Assembly: GCA_028281765.1 (NCBI GenBank)
Contig: JANQJF010000106.1
Span: 1 to 50,849, forward strand
Source: Planctomycetota bacterium
Lineage (GTDB): Bacteria > Planctomycetota > UBA1135 > UBA2386
DNA length: 50,849 nucleotides
Direction: 5' to 3'
Shown: positions 33,610-41,625 of the stretch, piece by piece
How the letters are laid out: the number at the start of each line of letters is the position of its first letter
How positions within the stretch are numbered: the first letter of the stretch is position 1
Translations under genes and position numbers: made by a program
The notes under the pieces: generated by a model
What the model was told of the DNA's origin: nothing
Databases searched by the model: none
Seen by the model: the letters and a program-made list of their open reading frames with translations, nothing else

Positions 33610-34272
33610 ATGGGAGAACGAGCACTCTCTCGGGGAGGAACAAGCGGCCTGATCGCAGCGACCTCGCTGTTCCTTCTCTCCGGCTACCTGATCGTGGACC
33701 GATGCAGCGGCGAGGAACCAGTCGGACGCGAGTCCGAGGATCTCGCCGTCATCGCCCGGAGATTGCAGAGCATTGACGAGAGGATTCGGCGCCTGGAAGA
33801 GTCGGTCGCCCACCCTCAGACTCAGGTGAGTCCGGCCGCATCCAGGGACCGCATCGACGTAGGGACACCGGACTGGGCCACTGACCTCTCGAGACGCATC
33901 GATCAGCTCACGTCGGAGATCCAGAACCAGAACACCGAAGCCGCCGGATCCCGAGCGCGAACCGAGATGATCGCGCAGTTGGCAAGGATCGCCGAAACCA
34001 AGATCCCCACTTCGTGGCCTTCCTTGGATCACTTCGTTCGCCTCTCCCCCACAGAGCGGACGGCGCTGACGTCACTGACGCCGGAGCAAGTGCACGCGAA
34101 GTTCGGCTATCCCACCGAATCCAAGTTGCGAGGCTCGGGGATTGCATGGATCTACGACAAGGTTGGTGAGGATGGAGACCGACGGGTCCTCGACTACAGG
34201 GTGTCCGTCGTTTTCGACTCGGGATATGTCGTAGAAGCTTCCGTTCGCACTGGGCCCGGGTGGACGAAGTAG
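33610..34272 (+). CDS. Small membrane-anchored hypothetical protein, BamE/SmpA-like C-terminus
   Basis: The 220-residue product starts MGERALSRGGTS and has one N-terminal membrane helix (about 12-29, LIAATSLFLLSGYLIVD). A heptad-like coiled coil follows (about 38-62, IARRLQSIDERIRRLEES). The C-terminal block, LTPEQVHAKFGYPTES then GIAWIYDKVGEDGDRRVLDY and VSVVFDSGYVVEASV, resembles the SmpA/BamE fold. No clear ribosome-binding site precedes the ATG. It is the only gene between the two repeat copies, and its codon use looks less GC-biased than its neighbours by eye. Function unknown. Confidence 0.68.
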   Translation: MGERALSRGGTSGLIAATSLFLLSGYLIVDRCSGEEPVGRESEDLAVIARRLQSIDERIRRLEESVAHPQTQVSPAASRDRIDVGTPDWATDLSRRIDQLTSEIQNQNTEAAGSRARTEMIAQLARIAETKIPTSWPSLDHFVRLSPTERTALTSLTPEQVHAKFGYPTESKLRGSGIAWIYDKVGEDGDRRVLDYRVSVVFDSGYVVEASVRTGPGWTK

Positions 34273-34325
34273 ATCGCCGGTGGATTCGCGGACGGCGCGA
34301 TGGAGATGGGAATCGCGACCACCGC

Positions 34326-34755
34326 CCGAGGCTGTGCCGAGCTTCGCTCGGCACGAGCCCGAGGTTTTTTGGCAGACACCAAGAGCACCAAGCAGGCACC
34401 AAGATCACCAAGTGAGACGAGCTGCCGAAGCGTCACGACGTGCGAACGCTGTCGGCCGGTGAGCGTCCCGGGCCATTTCTTCAAGAGAGGCCTACGAACG
34501 ACGTCGGGCATTCAACGCCCTTGCCTCTCGAACGGCCCAAGACCGCTCGATCTGCCAGAGCGCGCCACTGCAGTCACGGCTCGGTCTTCTTTCTAGATGC
34601 AGAGGGTCGCGGATCGCCCCAGACCACCGGTAGTCCGACGTCGCCAGCACGCCCGACTCCCGTGGTGTCCTTGGTGGTCCTTGGTGATCTTGGTGTCTGC
34701 CAAAAACCGAGCGCGCGTGCCGCGCGAAGCGCGGCACCGCGTCGGTGCGCACTTC
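34326..34755. repeat. Structured 430-base repeat, copy 2
   Basis: Direct repeat of 33130-33557 in the same orientation. The inner inverted repeats are at 34367-34383 and 34689-34705, and the terminal GTGCCG hairpins are conserved. It lies between the small membrane-protein gene and the end of the ribosomal cluster. Confidence 0.88.
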
Positions 34756-34777
34756 CCCTCTCCTCCCCCAAACGACA

Positions 34778-34807
34778 AGAGGCCCGCTTCTCTCGAAGCG
34801 AGCCTCT
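34778..34807 (-). terminator. Hairpin after rplQ
   Basis: AGAGGC-CCGCTTC pairs with GAAGCGA-GCCTCT around TCTC, with one mismatch, starting 22 bases past the rplQ stop codon. Only a short T-run (TTGTCGTTTGG) follows. Probable end of the ribosomal protein operon. Confidence 0.65.
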
Positions 34808-34829
34808 GCATCACCGACCGGAGTCCGAC

Positions 34830-35270
34830 TCAGTCTTCGTCTTCGTCGTGGTCGTGATCGTGGTCGTGCGCCGCGGCCTCTTCGGCCTTCGCGATCTGGG
34901 CTGCGAGGACGTTGTTGTCCACGAGCTCGAGGATCGCGCGGTCGCCGCCGTCACCGATGCGGTGCTCGGAGAGGCGCAGCACGCGGCTGTAGCCACCCGG
35001 GCGGTTCGCGTAGCGCGGGCCGAGCTCATCGAAGAGCTTCTTCGCCGCTTCCTCGTCGCGAAGCATCGAGATCGCGCGACGGTAGCGCGCGAGCGTCTTG
35101 TTCTTACCGAGGGTGATGACCTTCTCGAGGTTGCGACGCATCGCCTTGGCCTTCGGCAAGGTCGTCACGACGCGCTCGTGCTTGATGATCGAGCAGATCA
35201 TGTTGCGCTCCATCGACGCGCGATGGGAAGGCGAACGGTTCAGGCTCTTACCGAGGTAACGATGTCTCAT
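34830..35270 (-). CDS. rplQ: 50S ribosomal protein L17
   Basis: L17 lies near the tunnel exit of the large subunit. The 146-residue product starts MRHRYLGKSLNRSPSHRASM and keeps the LGPRYANRPGGYSRVLRL block. The last 30 residues end in an acidic-His tail, AAAHDHDHDHDEDED, beyond the normal length of about 120-130. The tail is encoded by short tandem repeats. The gene is the last of the ribosomal cluster, 46 bases after rpoA. Confidence 0.96.
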   Translation of the reverse strand: MRHRYLGKSLNRSPSHRASMERNMICSIIKHERVVTTLPKAKAMRRNLEKVITLGKNKTLARYRRAISMLRDEEAAKKLFDELGPRYANRPGGYSRVLRLSEHRIGDGGDRAILELVDNNVLAAQIAKAEEAAAHDHDHDHDEDED

Positions 35271-35316
35271 CTGTCTTGCCCTTGGCGTCTAGGCCGCGTG
35301 GCGGTTGTTCAGGCGG

Positions 35317-36321
35317 TCAGTTAGCGAGGGAGTCGTCCATCTGCATGCCGAGCGACAGTCCGAGCGCGCTCAGCTTGCTCTTGACCTCCTTGAGGGAGGT
35401 CTTGCCGAAGTTGCGGAACTTGAGCACGTCGGCCTCGGTGAGCGACACGAGATCGTGCAGCGTGCCGAGGTTCTCCGACTCGAGGCAGTTCCGAGCGCGG
35501 ACCGAGAGGTCGAGGATGTCGACCGACTTGGCCAGCAGCTCGTCGAGCTCGCGACGCTTCGCGGACTCGTCGCCTTCCGGAGCGAGCGCGCCGCCTTCGA
35601 CGGCGAGGTCTTCCTTGAGCTCGAAGTACTGGACGAACGGGTTGAGGTGCTTGCGGTAGATCTTCGACGCTTCGACGAGCGCCATCTCGGGACCGACGGT
35701 GCCGTCGGTCCAGATCTCCATGACGAGTCGGTCGTAGTTCGTGAACTTGCCGACCCGGGTGTTCTCGATGCCGTACTTGACGCGGTAGACCGGGCTGAAG
35801 ATCGCGTCGACCGGGATCGTGCCGACCTCCATGTCCTCGGTCACGCTGTCCTCGGCCGCGACGTAGCCACGCCCCTTCTTGACCTGGATCTCGCACTGGA
35901 AGTGGACATCGTCGGTCAGCGTGCAGATGCGGAGGTCCGGGTTCACGACTTCGACGTTGTGGTCGACTTCGATCATGCCGGCGGTGACGTCGCCCTTCTG
36001 CGTCGCCTCGAGGCGCAGCATGGTCGGCGCGTCGGTGTGCATGCGCACCCGCAGCTTCTTGATCGCGAGGATGATGCTCGTGATGTCCTCGTAGACACCC
36101 GGGATCGTCGAGTACTCGTGGACGACGCCGTCGATCTTGACGGTCGTGACCGCGGTGCCCTCGATCGACGACAGCAGCACGCGGCGCAGGCCGTTGCCGA
36201 TGGTCGTGCCGAAGCCGCGCTCGAACGGTTCTACGATGAACCGGCCGTACGTCTCGGTCGCCGTCTCCGTGTCCATCTTGACCTGGGACGGGAGCTCGAA
36301 GTTACGCCAACGAATGCGCAT
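35317..36321 (-). CDS. rpoA: RNA polymerase alpha subunit
   Basis: Alpha dimerises to scaffold RNA polymerase. The 334-residue protein has the N-terminal domain with GFGTTIGNGLRRVLLSSIEG at about 36-55. The C-terminal DNA- and activator-binding domain at about 265-320 carries LSVRARNCLESENLGTLHDL and FGKTSLKEVKSKL. Length is normal. It lies 89 bases after rpsK where rpsD would normally intervene, so rpsK-rpoA are directly adjacent here. Confidence 0.97.
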   Translation of the reverse strand: MRIRWRNFELPSQVKMDTETATETYGRFIVEPFERGFGTTIGNGLRRVLLSSIEGTAVTTVKIDGVVHEYSTIPGVYEDITSIILAIKKLRVRMHTDAPTMLRLEATQKGDVTAGMIEVDHNVEVVNPDLRICTLTDDVHFQCEIQVKKGRGYVAAEDSVTEDMEVGTIPVDAIFSPVYRVKYGIENTRVGKFTNYDRLVMEIWTDGTVGPEMALVEASKIYRKHLNPFVQYFELKEDLAVEGGALAPEGDESAKRRELDELLAKSVDILDLSVRARNCLESENLGTLHDLVSLTEADVLKFRNFGKTSLKEVKSKLSALGLSLGMQMDDSLAN

Positions 36322-36410
36322 GGAGTCTTCTCTGTGTTCGAGGATGCGTGATCTCCGAGATCACACGAACGAAACTGTGACGATCGAAAGGGAAGCTGGG
36401 GAACCCGGCC

Positions 36411-36791
36411 TCACACGCGGCGGCGCTTCGGGGCGCGGCAGCCGTTGTGCGGCAAGGGGGTGATGTCTTCGATGCTCTTGATCTCGATGCCGCTGCCGGC
36501 GAGCGAGCGGACCGCGGATTCGCGGCCCGAGCCCGGACCCTTCACGCGGACCTCGAGTTCGTGGACGCCCATCTTGCGGATCTTCTCGGCGACGCGCTGA
36601 CCCGCCCGCTGTGCGGCGAACGGGGTGCTCTTGCGGCTGCCCTTGAATCCGATCGTGCCGGCCGAGTCCCAGGCGATGACCTGGCCCTGGGCGTCGGTGA
36701 CGGTGATGGTCGTGTTGTTGAACGTCGCCTTTACGTGGGCGATCGCCTTGCCGACGTTGCGCCGTGCGCGCTTGCGTTTGGCATCAGCCAT
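36411..36791 (-). CDS. rpsK: 30S ribosomal protein S11
   Basis: S11 sits on the small-subunit platform near the E site. The 126-residue product keeps HVKATFNNTTITVTD, GFKGSRKSTPFAAQ, GPGSGRESAVRSL and the C-terminal HNGCRAPKRRRV. Length is normal. It begins 3 bases past the rpsM stop. In most bacteria rpsD follows; here rpoA does. Confidence 0.97.
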   Translation of the reverse strand: MADAKRKRARRNVGKAIAHVKATFNNTTITVTDAQGQVIAWDSAGTIGFKGSRKSTPFAAQRAGQRVAEKIRKMGVHELEVRVKGPGSGRESAVRSLAGSGIEIKSIEDITPLPHNGCRAPKRRRV

Positions 36792-36794
36792 GGA

Positions 36795-37172
36795 TCACTT
36801 CCTCAGAATCTTTTTGTTGGCGACGGTCTTCCGCGGACCCTTCCGGGTGCGGGCGTTACAACGCGTACGCTGGCCGTGGACCGGCAGGCCGCGCCGGTGG
36901 CGCAGTCCGCGGTAGCAGCCGATGTCCTTCAGGCGGTTGATGTTCGCCAGGATCGTGCGACGCAGCGCGCCTTCGACGAGGTAGTTGTCGTCGAGGTGGC
37001 TGGCGATGCGGGCGCTCTCTTCATCGGAGAGGTCCTTCGCGCGCACTTCGGGGCGCATCGAAAGCTCTTCGATCGCCTTCTTCGCCGTCCGCAGACCGAC
37101 GCCGTAGATGTACGTCAGCGCGATGTCGAGGCGCTTGTCGTTCGGGACGTCTACACCAAGGATACGTGGCAT
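36795..37172 (-). CDS. rpsM: 30S ribosomal protein S13
   Basis: S13 forms intersubunit bridges in the head of the 30S subunit. The ATG at 37170-37172 gives 125 residues starting MPRILGVDVPNDKRLDIALT. The C-terminal segment GLPVHGQRTRCNARTRKGPR is the conserved tRNA-contacting tail. A longer upstream frame runs through rpmJ and is not real. It lies 8 bases after rpmJ. Confidence 0.96.
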   Translation of the reverse strand: MPRILGVDVPNDKRLDIALTYIYGVGLRTAKKAIEELSMRPEVRAKDLSDEESARIASHLDDNYLVEGALRRTILANINRLKDIGCYRGLRHRRGLPVHGQRTRCNARTRKGPRKTVANKKILRK

Positions 37173-37180
37173 ATGGATTC

Positions 37181-37300
37181 CTAGCGGCCCTGCCGTTGCT
37201 TGTGGCGGGGGTTGGTCTTGCAGATCACTCGGATGACACCCTTGCGTCGTACGACGCGGCATCCCGAGCACATGCGGCGAACACTGGCTCTGACCTTCAT
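37181..37300 (-). CDS. rpmJ: 50S ribosomal protein L36
   Basis: This is a 39-residue gene: MKVRASVRRMCSGCRVVRR followed by KGVIRVICKTNPRHKQRQGR. Four zinc ligands are present (Cys11, Cys14, Cys27, His33), the zinc-binding form. Its start overlaps the infA stop by 4 bases and rpsM follows, the standard order infA-rpmJ-rpsM. It is short, so it is easily missed by length cut-offs. Confidence 0.95.
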   Translation of the reverse strand: MKVRASVRRMCSGCRVVRRKGVIRVICKTNPRHKQRQGR

Positions 37301-37566
37301 CGATCTGTCTCCGTGGGGCTTCGTCGGCTATCGCGATCCGGGTCTCCCTCGTGCACGATCCGTCCCTTCGTCGCATCGAATGGCGAGCGCTCAACACACA
37401 CGCGGTCACCGGGCAACAAACGGACGAATCGAACGCGCATCTTGCCGCTGACGTGCACGGCCAACTCATCACCGGAATCCAGCGTCACGAGATGCATCCC
37501 GTTCGGCAGGACCCGTTGGATCGTTGCGTTGCACTCCCGCTGCGGCTTCGACACGGGCGCGATCAT
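37297..37566 (-). CDS. infA: Translation initiation factor IF-1
   Basis: IF-1 blocks the A site during initiation. The 89-residue product has the OB-fold core ATIQRVLPNGMHLVTLDSGD, HVSGKMRVRFVRLLPGDRV and SPFDATKGRIV. It is longer than the usual 72 residues because of an N-terminal MIAPVSKPQREC and a 19-residue polar C-terminal tail. It overlaps adk upstream and rpmJ downstream by 4 bases each, so translation is tightly coupled. Confidence 0.95.
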   Translation of the reverse strand: MIAPVSKPQRECNATIQRVLPNGMHLVTLDSGDELAVHVSGKMRVRFVRLLPGDRVCVERSPFDATKGRIVHEGDPDRDSRRSPTETDR

Positions 37567-38210
37567 TCCTTCGATAGCTCTTGAATCAAACTGCTGTAAA
37601 CGTCCTCCGGGGATCGATTTGCATCGACCTCGGTCAGAATGCCCTTCTCGCCGTAGTAGTCCAACAACGGCTCGGTTTGGGCGGTATACACTTCGAGGCG
37701 CTTCCGAACGGCTTCAGGACGATCGTCTTCGCGTTGACGTAGCGAACCGCCGCAAGCATCACACTTGCCGCGTTCGGTGGTCGGCTTGAACTTCTCGTGC
37801 CAAATCGCACCACACGAAGAACAGGTCCAGCGTCCGGACAGACGCTCGACCAGGGCTTCCTGCGGCACTCGGAAGAAAATGACGTGGGTCAGCGCAGACC
37901 CGACGCTCTGGTCGAGGGCCTCCGCCTGCGGGAGTGTACGGGGGAAACCATCCAGGATCCAGGATCCTTGGGCCAGGATTCCGCCGCTCAGACGATCCTC
38001 CACCATCGCGATGATCAGGTCGTCCGGGACCAGCTTGCCGTGGTCCATGTATTCCACGGCGCGCTTGCCGAGCTCGGTCCCGTTGGCCTTGTGCTCGCGA
38101 AGCATGTCGCCGGTCGACACGTGCAGCGGCTCGCGGTCTTCGACCAAGCGAGCCGCCTGCGTGCCCTTGCCGGCCCCCGGGGGCCCGAGGAATACTGCCC
38201 GGAATGCCAT
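37563..38210 (-). CDS. adk: Adenylate kinase
   Basis: Adk interconverts ATP, ADP and AMP. The 215-residue enzyme has the P-loop GPPGAGKGTQAA (9-20), the AMP-site DGFPRTLPQAEAL and a long LID that carries a four-Cys zinc site (CSSC at 130-133 and CDAC at 150-153). The start ATG overlaps the secY stop by one base (TGATG), so it is coupled. A much longer frame upstream is an artefact across secY. Confidence 0.97.
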   Translation of the reverse strand: MAFRAVFLGPPGAGKGTQAARLVEDREPLHVSTGDMLREHKANGTELGKRAVEYMDHGKLVPDDLIIAMVEDRLSGGILAQGSWILDGFPRTLPQAEALDQSVGSALTHVIFFRVPQEALVERLSGRWTCSSCGAIWHEKFKPTTERGKCDACGGSLRQREDDRPEAVRKRLEVYTAQTEPLLDYYGEKGILTEVDANRSPEDVYSSLIQELSKE

Positions 38211-39574
38211 CAGGTGCCGCGTCCCGTGCCCCAGCCGGCGGTCGTCGAGGAGGAGGGTCCGGACTCCTTCATGAAGCCCTCGTAGTTCCGCATCACGAGC
38301 AGCGCGTTGATCTTCTCGACCAAGTCGAGCGCGACGCCCACGACGATCAGGATCGAGGTGCCGCTCATGAAGTAGATCAGCGACATGTCGAGCCCGGCGA
38401 AGCCACCGGAGATGAACGACGGGAACACCGCGACGAGCGCGAGGAACGCCGCGCCGGCGAGGGTGATGCGCACCATCGTCGACTCGAGGAACTCGGCGGT
38501 CTTGGTGCCCGGGCGGATACCCGGCACGAACGACCCGTGCTCCTTGAGGTTGTCGGCCATCTCGTTCGGCTGGAACATCAGCGACGTCCAGAAGAACGCG
38601 AAGAAGAAGATCAGGCCCGCGTAGCAGGTGATGTACCAGAAGCCCTGCGCGATCGCGAAGTCCTCGAGGAAGCCCCAGCCGAGGGCCCCACCGATGATCG
38701 GCGGCACGATCAGCAGCGCCGAAGCGAAGATGATCGGCATGACGCCGGCGTGGTTGACCTTGAGCGGCAGGAAGTGGCGCTGGCCACCGTAGACGCGACG
38801 GCCGCGCGTCTGCTTGGCCTGCTGGATCGGGATCCGGCGTTGCGCCTTGGTCATGAAGACCACGGCGACGACCGCGATGCCCCAGGCCATCAGGAACAGC
38901 AGCAGCGTCTGGTAGGCCTCCGACGTGAAGCCGTCCTCCGAGCCGAAGTAGCCGAGGAAGGCCTTCGGCAGCGACGCGACGATGCCCGCCATGATGATCA
39001 GCGACATGCCGTTGCCGACACCGTGCTCGGTGATCTGCTCGCCGAGCCACATGATGAACAGCGTGCCCGAGGTCATGCAGACCATCGCGAGGATCGCGTA
39101 GAGCAACGCGTTCTCCTGCACTTCGGGGTAGAGCATGCTCTGACCCGAGCCGCCGAGCAGACGGCCGAAGATCACGAACTGCGCCTGCACGAGGCAGATC
39201 GGGATCGTCGCGTAGCGGGTGTAGCGGTTGATCTTGCGCTGGCCCGAGGCACCTTCCTTCGAGATCTTCTCGAGTGTCGGCACGACCTTCGTCAGCAGCG
39301 AGAAGATGATGCTCGCCGAGATGTACGGCATCACGCCGAGGGAGAAGAGCGTCGCCGACTGCAGCTGGGCACCGGTCAGGACGTTCATCAGGCCCGTCAG
39401 CTTCGCGAGGCCCTCACCGCCGGTCTGGTTGATTTGCGCGAGGAACTCGTTGACGTTGACGCCCGGCAGCGGGATGGCGAACCCGATGCGGTAGCAGAAC
39501 AACAGGCCGAGGGTGATCAGGAGCTTCTTCCTGATCTCCGGGACTCGTACCAGGTTCCCGAGTGAAACGCTCAT
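38210..39574 (-). CDS. secY: Preprotein translocase subunit SecY
   Basis: SecY is the core channel of the Sec translocon in the inner membrane. The 454-residue protein starts MSVSLGNLVRVPEIRKKLLI, has ten hydrophobic segments, and the conserved IPLPGVNVNEF and GMSLIIMAGIVASLP regions. The cytoplasmic GxRPGxxT-type segment GIRPGTKTAEFLE is present. It lies 55 bases after rplO and overlaps adk. Confidence 0.97.
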   Translation of the reverse strand: MSVSLGNLVRVPEIRKKLLITLGLLFCYRIGFAIPLPGVNVNEFLAQINQTGGEGLAKLTGLMNVLTGAQLQSATLFSLGVMPYISASIIFSLLTKVVPTLEKISKEGASGQRKINRYTRYATIPICLVQAQFVIFGRLLGGSGQSMLYPEVQENALLYAILAMVCMTSGTLFIMWLGEQITEHGVGNGMSLIIMAGIVASLPKAFLGYFGSEDGFTSEAYQTLLLFLMAWGIAVVAVVFMTKAQRRIPIQQAKQTRGRRVYGGQRHFLPLKVNHAGVMPIIFASALLIVPPIIGGALGWGFLEDFAIAQGFWYITCYAGLIFFFAFFWTSLMFQPNEMADNLKEHGSFVPGIRPGTKTAEFLESTMVRITLAGAAFLALVAVFPSFISGGFAGLDMSLIYFMSGTSILIVVGVALDLVEKINALLVMRNYEGFMKESGPSSSTTAGWGTGRGT

Positions 39575-39629
39575 GCTGACCTGTCAGGTTCGGTGTTGCG
39601 ACGAATGCGAATGCGGATGAACACGCGAC

Positions 39630-40172
39630 TCAGGACTCGGCCTTGGCCTTCGCGGCGCGCTTGGCGGCGCGGCCCGGGGTCGGGTTGGACTTCTTCTCGA
39701 ACTTCGGCCGCATCTGCTTCTGCGGGATGAGATCGACGGAGCCACCGGCACCTTCGATCTTCTCGCGCGCGGACTTCGAGATCGCGTCGACGCGGAGCGT
39801 CAGCTTCTTCTCGATCGTGCCATTGCCGAGCACCTTGAAGAGATCCGTGTGCTTCTCTTGGGACACGAGACCGCGTTCGAGCACGGCCGCGAGGTCGACC
39901 GTCGCTCCGTCGTCGAACACGTTGAGATCGCCGACGTTGATGATCGTGTAGACCTTGCGGAAGTTCTTGTTGTTGAAGCCGCGCTTCGGCAAGCGACGGA
40001 ACAGCGGCATCTGTCCGCCTTCCCAACCCGCGCGAATCGACCAGCCGGAACGCGCCTTCGCGCCCTTGTGCCCGCGGCCGGCCGTCTTGCCGTTGCCGGA
40101 GCCGGGGCCGCGACCGATGCGGTTGCGGGTCTTGTACTTCAGGCCGATGGCCTTGACCTCTTCGAGATTCAT
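39630..40172 (-). CDS. rplO: 50S ribosomal protein L15
   Basis: L15 organises 23S rRNA in the large subunit. The 180-residue product carries the conserved RIGRGPGSGNGKTAGRGHKG and the PLFRRLPKRGFNNKNFRK block. A basic C-terminal tail (KRAAKAKAES) makes it longer than the usual 145 residues. It overlaps rpsE by 4 bases; normally rpmD lies between the two, and it is missing here. Confidence 0.96.
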   Translation of the reverse strand: MNLEEVKAIGLKYKTRNRIGRGPGSGNGKTAGRGHKGAKARSGWSIRAGWEGGQMPLFRRLPKRGFNNKNFRKVYTIINVGDLNVFDDGATVDLAAVLERGLVSQEKHTDLFKVLGNGTIEKKLTLRVDAISKSAREKIEGAGGSVDLIPQKQMRPKFEKKSNPTPGRAAKRAAKAKAES

Positions 40173-40681
40173 GCGATGTCCACTCCCCGCAACTCGGCGG
40201 TCTGCTTCTTGTCGCGCAGCTGCGCGAGCGCGGCCATCGTCGCCTTGACGACGTTGAGCGCGTTCGTGGAGCCGTAGACCTTGGTCAGGATGTCGGAGAT
40301 CCCCGCGTGCTCGAGCACCTTGCGGACCGCCTTGCCGGCGATGACGCCCGTGCCCGGCGCGGCCGGGATCAGACGCACGCGAGACGAGCAGAAGACCGCC
40401 TCGACCTGGTGCGGGATCGTCGTGCCGTTGCGGATGACCCGCATCAGACGCTTCCGGCCGTCCTTGACGGACTTCTCGACCGCGGCGGGCACTTCCTTGG
40501 CCTTGCCGTAGCCGAGGCCGACGAGGCCGTTGCCGTCCCCGATCACCGACAGAGCGCTGAACGAGAAACGGCGGCCACCCTTGACCACGGCTGCGGAACG
40601 GTTGATCTGCACGACATCGTCGCGCACTTCGGCCTGGAGAGCCTCGTCGATCGGGACGTTCGGATACTTGGGCTTCGCCAT
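40169..40681 (-). CDS. rpsE: 30S ribosomal protein S5
   Basis: S5 shapes the decoding accuracy region. The 170-residue product has the conserved VVKGGRRFSFSALSVIGDGN and GLGYGKAKEVPAAVEK in the double-stranded RNA-binding fold, and the C-terminal block GIRLIPAAPGTGVIAGKAVR-like segment (RLIPAAPGTGVIAGKAVR). Length is normal. It lies 1 base after rplR. Confidence 0.97.
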   Translation of the reverse strand: MAKPKYPNVPIDEALQAEVRDDVVQINRSAAVVKGGRRFSFSALSVIGDGNGLVGLGYGKAKEVPAAVEKSVKDGRKRLMRVIRNGTTIPHQVEAVFCSSRVRLIPAAPGTGVIAGKAVRKVLEHAGISDILTKVYGSTNALNVVKATMAALAQLRDKKQTAELRGVDIA

Positions 40682-40682
40682 G

Positions 40683-41054
40683 TCAGAACTCCAATCCGCC
40701 TTCGCGGGCGGCGTCGGCGAGGGCCTTCACCCGGCCGTGATACTGGAAGCGGCCGCGGTCGAACACGACCTTGGTCACTCCGGATTCCTTAGCTTTCTGG
40801 GCCAGCATCGCGCCGACTTTGCTCGCGACCTCGGTTTTCTTGAGGCCCTTGAGCGAGTCGCGCACGTCCTTGTCCAGCGACGACGCCGCGGCGAGGGTCT
40901 TGCCTTGGGCGTCGTCGATGATCTGGCCGTAGATGTTCGAGATCGTGCGGTGCACGGACAGTCGCGGACGGGTCGCGCCGACACGGATGCGGCGGCGCGT
41001 GCTCTTCGCGACGCGGTCCCGCACACGGGCTCTCTTCTTGGCTTCTTGGGACAT
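40683..41054 (-). CDS. rplR: 50S ribosomal protein L18
   Basis: L18 binds 5S rRNA with L5. The ATG at 41052-41054 gives 123 residues, MSQEAKKRARVRDRVAKSTR, with the core RLSVHRTISNIYGQIIDDAQ and C-terminal VVFDRGRFQYHGRVKALADA. A longer upstream frame runs into rplF and is not used. It lies 17 bases after rplF. Confidence 0.96.
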   Translation of the reverse strand: MSQEAKKRARVRDRVAKSTRRRIRVGATRPRLSVHRTISNIYGQIIDDAQGKTLAAASSLDKDVRDSLKGLKKTEVASKVGAMLAQKAKESGVTKVVFDRGRFQYHGRVKALADAAREGGLEF

Positions 41055-41071
41055 CGTAGAACTCGTGTCGG

Positions 41072-41620
41072 TTAGGCGGAACCGAAGGCCTTGCCGGCCT
41101 TCCGCTTGATGATCTCGAAGTCGTACTTGATGCCCTTGCCCTTGTACGGCTCGGGCGGACGCAGCTTGCGGATCTGCGCCGCGAGCTGGCCGACGGCCTG
41201 CTTGTCGCAGCCGCGGATGACGATCGAGGTTTGGTTGGGGCACTCCACTTGGAGCTCGGTGGGAATATCCACTTCGACCGAGTGCGAGAACCCGAGGTTG
41301 AACGAGAGCTTCTGGCCCTGCAGCGTCACGTTGTAGCCGACGCCGTTGATCTCGAGCTTGCGCTCGAAACCTTCGCTGACGCCGATCACGAGATTCTGCA
41401 GGAGAGCCCGCGTCATGCCGTGGAACGCACGCGCCTGGCGATCGCTCGCCGGACGGTCGTTCTTGACGTTGATCTCTTTATCGCCGACGTCGACCGTGAT
41501 CTCTCGGCGCAGCGGCATCGAGAGCTCGCCCTTCTTGCCCTTGACCTTGATCTGGCCGTCGCCTTCGGAGATCGAGACGCCGGACGGGATCGAGATCGGC
41601 TTGTTTCCAATGCGCGACAT
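41072..41620 (-). CDS. rplF: 50S ribosomal protein L6
   Basis: L6 is located at the factor-binding side of the large subunit. The ATG at 41618-41620 gives 182 residues, MSRIGNKPISIPSGVSISEG, with the two-fold L6 repeat and the terminal RPPEPYKGKGIKY motif. A longer frame upstream crosses rpsH and is discarded. It starts 5 bases after rpsH. Confidence 0.96.
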   Translation of the reverse strand: MSRIGNKPISIPSGVSISEGDGQIKVKGKKGELSMPLRREITVDVGDKEINVKNDRPASDRQARAFHGMTRALLQNLVIGVSEGFERKLEINGVGYNVTLQGQKLSFNLGFSHSVEVDIPTELQVECPNQTSIVIRGCDKQAVGQLAAQIRKLRPPEPYKGKGIKYDFEIIKRKAGKAFGSA

Positions 41621-41625
41621 CGTGC

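Noticed and set aside
33030..33611. A 193-codon minus-strand frame inside repeat copy 1
   Set aside because: Its product is only the translation of CACCAAG-type repeats and hairpins, and the equivalent frame in copy 2 is broken up.
33130..34755. IS element or transposon with its own transposase
   Set aside because: No transposase motif is found in either copy or in the enclosed gene.
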